Shown here piece by piece: positions 57,425 to 64,000 of a stretch of 64,000 nt of DNA. How positions within the stretch are numbered: position 1 is the stretch's first letter; each line of letters begins with the position of its first letter. This stretch comes from an uncultured Alistipes sp. GTDB lineage: Bacteria > Bacteroidota > Bacteroidia > Bacteroidales > Rikenellaceae. The notes under the pieces were generated by a model. That model ran no database searches. It was not told the DNA's origin and saw only the letters and a program-made list of their open reading frames with translations. A program made the position numbers and the translations under genes. The DNA lies in assembly GCA_910576555.1 (NCBI GenBank), contig CAJTIY010000003.1, positions 124,001 to 188,000 of the forward strand, read 5' to 3'.

Positions 57425-59178
57425 AAGTCGTCGTTCGTTGTGTAGGGTTCGTGTTGCGGCGCTGCGGTGCCGATCGTCACGATGCGGTCGCACCCTTCGA
57501 GCGTCCGTTCGCGGTGGGCGACGATCAGGAGCGTGAGGCCCGGTCGTGCGGCGGCGATGCGGTCGATCGCGCGGGCCACCTCCTGTTCGGTCGCCGGATC
57601 GAGTTCGGAGGTCGCCTCGTCGAAGATCAGCAGGTCGGCGTTGCGGTAGAGCGCCCGCGCGATGCCGATGCGCTGCCGCTGTCCGCCCGAGAGGCGGCAG
57701 CCGCATTCGCCCGCCGGCGTGTCGATACCCGCGGGCAGCGAGTCGACGAATTCGCGAAGCCGGGCCGCGTCGAGCGCTTCGATCACCCGCCGTCGGTCCG
57801 TCTCCTCGGCCGTGCGGCCGAAGGCGACGTTCTCGGCGAGGCTCCCTTCGGTGAGGAAGATCCGCTGCGAGACATAGCCGATGCGGCGCTGCCAAGCCCG
57901 GCGGTTGGCGGCCGTGAGCGGTGTGCCGTCGATCTCGATGCATCCCGCGGTCGGTTCGTACAACCCCGTGAGGAGGTTGACCAGCGTCGACTTGCCCGCC
58001 CCCGAGGAGCCGCGGATGCCGATGCGCTCGCCCTTGCGGATCGTGAGCGAGAAGTCGTGCAGGATGTCGCACGCACCGTCGGCATAGCGGAACGAGAGGT
58101 CGCGGAGCGCGATTTCGCGCTCGAAGGGGAGCGATTCGGGGTGTCGGTCGTCGCTCGCCGGTGCGTCGTGACCGGAGAACTCGGCGGCGTCGCGCAGCGC
58201 TTCGTGGAGGATGTCGATCGTATAGCGGTTGTAGCGCATCGAGGCCCATGCCGAGAGGATGCTCCGCACCGAGGGCATCAGGCGCAGGGCGGCGATGGCG
58301 AAGACGCCGAACAGCAGCTGCCTGTGGGCGATGTCGGTGCCGAAGCCCCATGCCGCCAGCAGCGCCAGCCCCGCGGCGAGTCCCGTCTCGGTGAGCATCT
58401 GGGGCAGCAGGGCGATGGCCGATTCGCTGCGGCGCGTGTCGACCACGCGCTCCATCGCCCGGTCGAAGGCGCGCAGCAGCGCCGGGAAGGCGCCGTTGAC
58501 CTCGATGTCGGCGAAGCCGCGGAAGGTCTCGGCTACGAGCTGTGCCTTTTCGCGCTGGGCACGGTTCTCCAGTTCGCCGTAGCGGTTGATGCGCTCCCGC
58601 ACGAGCCGCTGGTAGAGCCACCCCGCGGGCAGGAGGATCGCTGCGGCGAGCAGCGCGGCGAGCGGTGCGTAGAGGGCGAGGGCTGCGGCGAGCAGCAGCA
58701 GGAGCATCGTCTCGGCCGCGATCGTGGCCGCCGGTCGCAGCACGCCGGCCGTGAAGGCGAGGCAGACGGCATTGACGTTGCGTGCCAGCGCCGTCGTGCC
58801 GGAGGCCTTGACGAACGACAGCCCCCGGTCGTGGTAGGCGATGAAAAGCCGGCGCGAGAGGGTGCGGTAGAGGTCGTAGACGTAGTTGCGCTCGATCCGC
58901 GCAAGGCCCATGATGAGCAGATTCTTCATCACGACGATCGCCACAACCGCGGCGCATACGGCTGCGGCGAAGGCCTCCCGGGAGGCGAATCCCGCCGCGG
59001 CGCCGATGCGGCCCGCGATCCCTTCGTCGAGGCGCGCGGGGTCGAGCGCCAGCGCCAGCACGGGCAGCAGGGCCGCCAGTCCGGCCAGATTGAGCACGGC
59101 GCGCAGCGCGAGACTGGCTGCGATGCCGAATCCCCGGCGGCGGAATGCCGCGGGCAGTATGTCGAGCGCTTTTCTCAT
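57421..59178 (-). CDS. ABC exporter with fused membrane and ATPase domains
   Basis: 585 residues. Six transmembrane helices lie within about 1-320 (GIAASLALRAVLNLAGLAALL, AVCAAVVAIVVMKNLLIMG, AAETMLLLLLAAALALYAPL and others). The ATPase domain has Walker A IRGSSGAGKSTLVNLL at about 387-402, Q-loop YVSQRIFLTEGS near 435, signature CRLSGGQRQRIGIARAL near 490-506, and Walker B LLIFDEATSELD near 512-523. It looks like an MsbA/LanT-type half transporter without an N-terminal peptidase domain, so the separate S24/S26-like gene may supply processing. Both ends overlap neighbours by ATGA. Confidence 0.92.
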   Translation of the reverse strand: MRKALDILPAAFRRRGFGIAASLALRAVLNLAGLAALLPVLALALDPARLDEGIAGRIGAAAGFASREAFAAAVCAAVVAIVVMKNLLIMGLARIERNYVYDLYRTLSRRLFIAYHDRGLSFVKASGTTALARNVNAVCLAFTAGVLRPAATIAAETMLLLLLAAALALYAPLAALLAAAILLPAGWLYQRLVRERINRYGELENRAQREKAQLVAETFRGFADIEVNGAFPALLRAFDRAMERVVDTRRSESAIALLPQMLTETGLAAGLALLAAWGFGTDIAHRQLLFGVFAIAALRLMPSVRSILSAWASMRYNRYTIDILHEALRDAAEFSGHDAPASDDRHPESLPFEREIALRDLSFRYADGACDILHDFSLTIRKGERIGIRGSSGAGKSTLVNLLTGLYEPTAGCIEIDGTPLTAANRRAWQRRIGYVSQRIFLTEGSLAENVAFGRTAEETDRRRVIEALDAARLREFVDSLPAGIDTPAGECGCRLSGGQRQRIGIARALYRNADLLIFDEATSELDPATEQEVARAIDRIAAARPGLTLLIVAHRERTLEGCDRIVTIGTAAPQHEPYTTNDDL

Positions 59179-62100
59179 GCTTCGATCCGTTCGATGCGAC
59201 CCAGTTTCACATACCATACGTATCCTTCGACCTCGCTGTAGCCCATGCGGCGCAGCAGGTCGAGATAGTCGCCGATCTGCCGGGCGTAACGGCCCGGTTC
59301 GAGGCTGCCGAACTTGTAGTCGACGACCACCGCCCGGCGGTCGCGGATCATCACCCGGTCGGGACGGCGGGTCGAGCCGCCTCCGGGTACGACGATTTCG
59401 TGTTCGTTGCGCACGAGCTGCCACTCGCCGCCGAACCACGAGCGGACGGCGGGATCCTCCAGCGCGCGGTCGATCATGCGGCTGAGCGTCGCGGCATCCT
59501 CCGCCGAGAGCGTGCCGTCGCCCTGCATGCGGCGCACCGCCTCGCGGATCTCCTCCGCGGTCGTCGCCTCGGCGAAGGCCCGGTGCATCAGGATGCCGAA
59601 GTTGCGGGGCGAGAGCTCCGTTTCGCCCTCCTCGAAGTAGCGTTGCGCGGGGAGCCGCAGTCGCAGGTCGGTGAGGCCCGTGGGGTAGCCGTCGAGCACG
59701 ACGTGCTCCGTGTCGTTGGGTTTCGCGGCCGACGCCGGTCCGGCGAACGTGCCGAATTCGAACGATTCGCCCTCCTCCGCGAGGGTGTAGCGCCCCTCGG
59801 TCGTGCCGACGAAGGCCCGGTCGCCGTCGGTCGCGATGCTTTGGCGCAGCAGCGCGCCCACGTGCCGGCCGCCGCGGCGCGGGACGAAGACGTGCAGCGA
59901 CTCGGCGGCGCGTGTGAGTGCCACGTAGAGCAGGTTGATGTTGTCGACGTGGGCGTAGACCAGTTCGCGGTAGTACTCCGTGGAGAAGGCCGACTCGGCC
60001 ATCGCCTTTTTGTACTTCACCGGGAAGCGTCCCACAGCCTCCGCGTCGCCGTCGCGGGCCTCGGCCCAGACGATGTTCGTCACGCCGCCGCCCGATTTGG
60101 GGTCGAGCGGCCACGAGCAGTAGGGGATGATTACGGCGCGCCGCTCGAGCCCTTTGGCCTTGTGTACGGTGGTGATCTCGACAGTCCGCTCGCTCCGCGC
60201 GACGCTCAATGAGCGCCCGCTGCCCTGCTCGTCCCACCAGCGGAGGAAGAGCGGGATGTCGGCGATCTTCGCGGCCCCGAAGGCGATGATCTGCTCGTGC
60301 ACGGCCTGCAGGTAGGCGATCTGCGTGCGGTGCTGCGCGAGGTCGTGGCGCATGACGATCCGCTCGAACGCCTCCTCGGGCGTCAGCAGACGGATCGAGC
60401 GGAAGAAGCGCTGCTCGTCGTCGTCGAGCGGGCGGTCGAACGCGCGGTCGAGAAAGCGGTTGTAGACGGCCCGTTCGAGCGAGTCGTCGGGGTTCATGGC
60501 GAGCCGGAAGGCGGCGATGACGAACCCGGCGATCGGGGCGTTGCCCACCACGAGCGCCTCCTGCGTCATCACGTCGAAGCGGTGGCGGGGATCGGTGTTG
60601 CGTCGTTTGAAGTCGAGCAGCTCGGCGGCGACCTTCGCGCCGTCCGTCGCGCCCCGCACGAGGATCAGGATGTCGCACGGGGCGAATCCCTTGTCCAGCA
60701 GCGCGCAGATGCGCTCCACGACGGGCGGCCGTTCGTCGTAGACGGCGATCGAGACATAGCCCGGGTGCGTGCCGCCGAGCCGGGGCGTCTGCGCATGGCC
60801 GCGGTAGGCGTCGGCGAGCGTACCCCGCAGTTCGGCGCAGGCGGCCGCGTCGAGCGCTCCGCAGGCGGCCGCCTCGTCGAGGGTCGTGTCGAGCAGGCGG
60901 TTGTCGGCGGCGACGATGCGGCCGATCGCCTCGTTGTTGAATTGCACGACCGTGGGCAGCGAGCGGTAGTTCTCCTGCAGGTCGACCACCGCCGTTTCGG
61001 CCTCGCCCAGCGCCCTGCGCGCCTCGCTGTGGAGGATCTTCCAGTCGCCGCCCCGCCAGCGGTAGATCGACTGCTTGATGTCGCCTACGATCAGCACCGA
61101 AGTCTCGGGCGACTGCGACATGGCGTTGTGCAGCAGCGGCAGGAAGTTTTCCCACTCCCTGACCGAGGTGTCCTGAAACTCGTCGATCATGAAGCGGTCG
61201 AAGCGGTTGCCCACCTTTTCGTAGATGAAGGGGGCGTCGTTGCGCCCGATGAATTCCGCGAGGATGTACTTGGTCTCTGAGAGCAGCATGGTGTTCTGCT
61301 CGTCGCACATCTCCCGCACTTTGGCGTAGAGGTCCGAGAGCAGGGCGAAGCTGCGATAGTTCTCGCGCAGCAGGTCGCCCGTGTTCCAAGCGCGGATATT
61401 GGCGTCGTAGAGCGCGCACAGCTCCTGCAGCAGGGGCTGCAGCTCGGGAACGAGAGCCCGTGCGGGCGATCCCGCCGCGCACCATCCGTCGGGCGAGGCG
61501 GCCATCTTGGCCACCGTCGCGCCGTAGGGCTTCAGCTCGCCCGAGGCGATGACGTAGAACCAGTTGGCGAAGCTGCGGCTCTTGCCCGAGAAATCGGCGG
61601 CGGTGAGCCCCGCCGCCGCGATGAGCTCCACGGCCCGCTGCGCCGTCTCGCGCAGTCGTCGCTTGGTCGCCTCGGCACGGGCCGTCGCCTCGCCGACGAT
61701 GCGGCCCAGCTCCTCGCGCGCATGCGCTCCGGCGAGCGTCTCGCGGTTGCGCTCCTTGAACAACTCGCCGCCGAGCGAGAGGATTCCCTCGCGGATGTCC
61801 CACTTGCGGCCCTCGTCGATGCGCTCCTGCACGAACTCCGTGAGCCAGCGCAGCAGCGCGGGGTCGACGGCGATGCGGTCGATCAGCGCGTCGGCGCTCC
61901 GGGCAAGCACCGAGGCCGTTTCGATCTCGACGTTGTAGTCGAGGTCGATGCCCAGCTCCTTGATGAAGGCGCGCAGGATGCGCTGGAAGAAGGTGTCGAT
62001 CGTCAGCACCGTGAAGCGCGAGTAGTCGTGGAGGATCTTCGAGCGCACCTCCTCCGCACGGCGGCGGACCGTCGCGGCATCGAGCCGCAGCTCGGCGCAC

Positions 62101-62315
62101 AGCCGGTCGAGGTAGCCGCTCGGAGCACCCGAGGCCAGCAGGTGTATCTCCTTGAGGATACGCGACTTCATCTCCTCGGTGGCCTTGTTGGTGAAGGTCA
62201 CGGCGAGGATGCGGCGGTAACGCTCGGGTTCTTCCACGGCGTCGTGCACGTATTTGTAGGCAAGCTGGTAGGTTTTGCCCGATCCGGCACTCGCATTCAG
62301 AATCTTCGCTCTCAC
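59175..62315 (-). CDS. AddA-type UvrD-like helicase with C-terminal nuclease domain
   Basis: 1046 residues from a GTG start. Walker A LNASAGSGKTYQLAYKY is at about 6-22, FTNKATEEMKSRI follows, Walker B FMIDEFQDTSVREW lies near 380, and ITTVHKAKGLERRAVIIPYC lies near 715. The C-terminus has a PD-(D/E)xK nuclease: RPDRVMIRDRRAVVVDYKFGS, then YARQIGDYLDLLRRMGY. It resects double-strand breaks with AddB. I chose GTG 62315 because the promoter at 62340-62369 lies between it and the only upstream in-frame ATG, and because VRAKILNASAGSGKT is the homologous start. The stop overlaps the ABC gene start by ATGA. Confidence 0.9.
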   Translation of the reverse strand: MRAKILNASAGSGKTYQLAYKYVHDAVEEPERYRRILAVTFTNKATEEMKSRILKEIHLLASGAPSGYLDRLCAELRLDAATVRRRAEEVRSKILHDYSRFTVLTIDTFFQRILRAFIKELGIDLDYNVEIETASVLARSADALIDRIAVDPALLRWLTEFVQERIDEGRKWDIREGILSLGGELFKERNRETLAGAHAREELGRIVGEATARAEATKRRLRETAQRAVELIAAAGLTAADFSGKSRSFANWFYVIASGELKPYGATVAKMAASPDGWCAAGSPARALVPELQPLLQELCALYDANIRAWNTGDLLRENYRSFALLSDLYAKVREMCDEQNTMLLSETKYILAEFIGRNDAPFIYEKVGNRFDRFMIDEFQDTSVREWENFLPLLHNAMSQSPETSVLIVGDIKQSIYRWRGGDWKILHSEARRALGEAETAVVDLQENYRSLPTVVQFNNEAIGRIVAADNRLLDTTLDEAAACGALDAAACAELRGTLADAYRGHAQTPRLGGTHPGYVSIAVYDERPPVVERICALLDKGFAPCDILILVRGATDGAKVAAELLDFKRRNTDPRHRFDVMTQEALVVGNAPIAGFVIAAFRLAMNPDDSLERAVYNRFLDRAFDRPLDDDEQRFFRSIRLLTPEEAFERIVMRHDLAQHRTQIAYLQAVHEQIIAFGAAKIADIPLFLRWWDEQGSGRSLSVARSERTVEITTVHKAKGLERRAVIIPYCSWPLDPKSGGGVTNIVWAEARDGDAEAVGRFPVKYKKAMAESAFSTEYYRELVYAHVDNINLLYVALTRAAESLHVFVPRRGGRHVGALLRQSIATDGDRAFVGTTEGRYTLAEEGESFEFGTFAGPASAAKPNDTEHVVLDGYPTGLTDLRLRLPAQRYFEEGETELSPRNFGILMHRAFAEATTAEEIREAVRRMQGDGTLSAEDAATLSRMIDRALEDPAVRSWFGGEWQLVRNEHEIVVPGGGSTRRPDRVMIRDRRAVVVDYKFGSLEPGRYARQIGDYLDLLRRMGYSEVEGYVWYVKLGRIERIEA

Positions 62316-62339
62316 GGTCGGAATCGTTGTTCGAGGGAG

Positions 62340-62369
62340 TAAAAGTACGAAACAAAACCCGAATCGCAA
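62340..62369 (-). promoter_or_regulatory. Promoter of the addA-ABC-kinase operon
   Basis: -7 TACTTTTA at 62340-62347 and -33 TTG at 62367-62369 on the minus strand, 19 bp apart. It sits 24 bases before the GTG start and fixes that choice. Confidence 0.65.
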
Positions 62370-62391
62370 GGCTTGTTTCCCGATATTTTCG

Positions 62392-62399
62392 TAATTTAG
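62392..62399 (+). promoter_or_regulatory. Candidate -7 box TAATTTAG of the DUF2807 gene
   Basis: One mismatch to TAnnTTTG, 24 bases before the ATG; no good -33. It lies back to back with the addA promoter. Confidence 0.4.
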
Positions 62400-62423
62400 G
62401 CGCCGATAAAGCATCGAAATGCC

Positions 62424-63167
62424 ATGAAGAAGTTATCGATTTGCCTCCTTGCGCTGTTCGCCGTCGTCCAGCTCCGGGCGCAGGTGTCGACCGAGGTGGC
62501 CGGCGCGCAGCCCGGGGAGCGTTCCGAAGCGGGCGACACGGCGCGCCGCGAGTGGTTGACCGGTTTTGCGACCGTCGAGGTCGCGGGACCGTTCGCAATC
62601 CGGTTCGTGCGGGTGGCCGACGACGAGGCGCCCCGCATCGAGTTCGACACGCGGGGCTGCACCCGCTCGCGGTTCCGCGCCGAGGTGCGGGACCGGGTGC
62701 TCCGCATCACGGAGCGCGACGTCGCGGGCCGCGATACGCAGACCGCGGTGACGCTCTATTACAACCGGCTCGATGCGGTCTCCGTCTCCGATGCCGGAGC
62801 GGAGTTCGCCGATACGCTCCGCGGGACGCTCTTCGACCTCACGGTCGGGGGCACGGCCTCCGTCGCCGCGACGTTCGATGTCGGCGATCTGCGCGTGGTC
62901 CTTTCGGGACGCAGCGAGGCCGTGCTGGAGGGCTCGGCGCGATATCTGACGGCAGCCGTCTCGACGGGAACGCTCACGGCCTGCGGGCTGGCGACGACCG
63001 CCGTCGCGGTCGAGGTCTCCAACTCGGGACGGGCCGAAGTGCGGCCGTCCGACCGCCTCGAAGCCGTCGTTGCGACGGGCGGAAAGGTGGCTTACCGGGG
63101 TGCGCCGGAGATCGTGCGCACGCGGACCGGATTCATGGGCGGCACCATCGAACGGACGGAAGAGTAG
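62424..63167 (+). CDS. DUF2807 (GIN domain) exported protein
   Basis: 247 residues. The signal peptide MKKLSICLLALFAVVQLRAQ is followed by a repetitive beta-helix-like domain: FATVEVAGPFAIRFVRVAD at about 49-67, LDAVSVSDAGAEFADTLRGTLFDLTVGGTASVAATFDVGDLRVVLSGRSEAVLEGSARYL around 114-173, and VEVSNSGRAEVRPS. The V/A-D/S-G alternation is typical of the putative auto-transporter adhesin head GIN family. The function is unknown; it is probably periplasmic or surface-bound. The next gene (AddB-like) begins 1 base after its stop, so this exported protein is co-transcribed with a recombination nuclease gene. Confidence 0.87.
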   Translation: MKKLSICLLALFAVVQLRAQVSTEVAGAQPGERSEAGDTARREWLTGFATVEVAGPFAIRFVRVADDEAPRIEFDTRGCTRSRFRAEVRDRVLRITERDVAGRDTQTAVTLYYNRLDAVSVSDAGAEFADTLRGTLFDLTVGGTASVAATFDVGDLRVVLSGRSEAVLEGSARYLTAAVSTGTLTACGLATTAVAVEVSNSGRAEVRPSDRLEAVVATGGKVAYRGAPEIVRTRTGFMGGTIERTEE

Positions 63168-63168
63168 G

Positions 63169-64000
63169 ATGAAGGGATTTCTGGCCGAGGTCGCCGCCGA
63201 CCTCTACGGTCGCTACGGCGACGCGCTCTCCGAACGGGCGCTGCTCTTTCCGTCGCGCCGCGCGCGGCTCTTCTTCACCGATGCGCTGTCGGTCATCGCC
63301 GAGCGGCCGATGTGGCAGCCCTCGTGGGCGACGATCGATTCGTTGATGGAGGAGATCTCGGGACTGCATGCGGCCGACCGCGTGCGGCTCATCGTCGAGC
63401 TCTACCGTGTCTATGCGCGCTACCACGACGAACCCTTCGATCGCTTCTATTTCTGGGGCGACATGCTCCTGACGGATTTCGACACGATCGACAAATACCG
63501 CATCGACGCCGACCGCCTCTTCCGCAACATCACCGACATCAAGGAGATCGAAGCCGACATCTCCTACCTCACGCCCCGGCAGCTGCAGATCCTCACGGCC
63601 TTCTGGTCGACGTTGGGTCCCGAGGCCGATCTCACGGAGGAGAAGCGGCGCTTCCTCGCGATCTGGCGGACGCTCGGGCCCGTCTACCGCGACTACCGGG
63701 CGCGCCTCGCCGAGCTGGGAATCGCCTACGGCGGCATGGTGCAGCGCGCCGCCGCCGACCGGCTCGATGCCGGAGACTTCGTCTTCGACACACCGCGCCG
63801 CTATGTCGTGGCGGGGTTCAACGCCCTGTCGGAGTGCGAGAAGCGGCTGTTCCGCTTCCTCTCGACGGCTGCCGAGACCGATTTCTACTGGGATTACGAT
63901 ACGTATTACAAGGACGACCCCGTGCAGGAGGCCGGACGCTTCGTGCGCGAGAACGTCGTGCGCTTCCCGCCGCGGGCGGCGCTGTCGCACGACGGCATGG
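63169..64000 (+). CDS. AddB-like nuclease/helicase subunit, N-terminal part (runs off the window)
   Basis: 277 residues are visible. ERALLFPSRRARLFFTDALSVIAERPMWQPSWATIDSLM at about 22-60 and RYVVAGFNALSECEKRLFRFLS near 206-227 resemble the N-terminal (inactivated helicase) part of AddB/PD-(D/E)xK family proteins that pair with AddA. The nuclease domain and iron-sulphur cysteines lie beyond the window. The start at 63169 is 1 base after the DUF2807 stop. With the AddA gene on the opposite strand 850 bases away, the two form a divergent recombination pair. Confidence 0.85.
   Translation, partial: MKGFLAEVAADLYGRYGDALSERALLFPSRRARLFFTDALSVIAERPMWQPSWATIDSLMEEISGLHAADRVRLIVELYRVYARYHDEPFDRFYFWGDMLLTDFDTIDKYRIDADRLFRNITDIKEIEADISYLTPRQLQILTAFWSTLGPEADLTEEKRRFLAIWRTLGPVYRDYRARLAELGIAYGGMVQRAAADRLDAGDFVFDTPRRYVVAGFNALSECEKRLFRFLSTAAETDFYWDYDTYYKDDPVQEAGRFVRENVVRFPPRAALSHDGM

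Noticed and set aside
57421..62598. A single 1700-residue frame spanning the ABC exporter and most of the addA region
   Set aside because: The ABC protein has its own proper start at 59178. Upstream of it the frame is an out-of-phase reading of addA, Arg/Gly-rich and without homology.

Overview
The window reads as a chromosome segment of a GC-rich Bacteroidales gut bacterium, most probably Alistipes or a close Rikenellaceae relative. The reasons are the many Bacteroidota promoters (-33 TTTG, 19-21 bp, -7 TAnnTTTG, usually TATCTTTG), the high GC of nearly all genes, Bacteroidales-type proteins (DUF4919, DUF5106, TIGR04133-like radical SAM, zinc-less sirtuin, pyrophosphate-type phosphofructokinase) and the succinate-to-propionate decarboxylase genes. 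The genus is inferred from content; there is no rRNA in the window. I see no prophage, insertion sequence or CRISPR array.

Layout: 1-3.2 kb holds the end of a small transporter-associated gene, a metallo-beta-lactamase-fold hydrolase with an SDR, then prs and engB on the minus strand. 4.0-8.6 kb holds a 43-bp direct repeat, gyrA and a periplasmic TPR protein. 9.0-17.4 kb holds a pseudouridine synthase with a repetitive tail, a MATE exporter and a minus-strand ligA-dapA-DUF4919-C11 peptidase run. 17.7-25.6 kb holds purA with a possible upstream leader ORF, an etfB-etfA-acyl-CoA dehydrogenase operon, a thioredoxin-like lipoprotein and a reverse rubrerythrin. 25.9-30.9 kb holds small membrane proteins, a SLOG protein, PPi-type phosphofructokinase, a broken acyltransferase and a cold-shock protein. 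31.0-34.0 kb holds a radical SAM/lipoprotein pair, a low-GC orphan membrane gene and two tRNA-Pro genes.

34.2-38.7 kb is the most striking locus. One minus-strand operon encodes a steroid 5-alpha-reductase homologue, an Old-Yellow-Enzyme flavoprotein, a short-chain dehydrogenase with a roughly 325-residue disordered tail, and a HAD phosphatase. That set fits reduction and epimerisation of bile acids or steroids (delta-4 reduction plus a hydroxysteroid dehydrogenase). 39-45.8 kb holds an SPFH protein with small partners, a sirtuin, a TRIC-type channel, an outer-membrane barrel, meaB with a thioredoxin-like protein, and a glycosyltransferase. 46.1-50.3 kb is the propionate module: methylmalonyl-CoA epimerase and the four subunits of a sodium-pumping methylmalonyl-CoA decarboxylase. 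MeaB, which protects methylmalonyl-CoA mutase, lies just upstream. 50.4-52.9 kb holds poorly characterised proteins, and 53-55.8 kb holds rplM-rpsI-rpsB-tsf.

56.0-62.3 kb is a tightly overlapping minus-strand operon: an AddA-type helicase-nuclease, an ABC exporter, an HPr-kinase-like protein and an S24/S26-like protein. The last three look like a peptide maturation/export cassette riding on a recombination gene. Divergently, a DUF2807 protein and the start of an AddB-like nuclease run off the window end. Recurrent themes are very short 5' leaders, ATGA-type gene overlaps, and a few genes whose reading frames look broken by single-base deletions.
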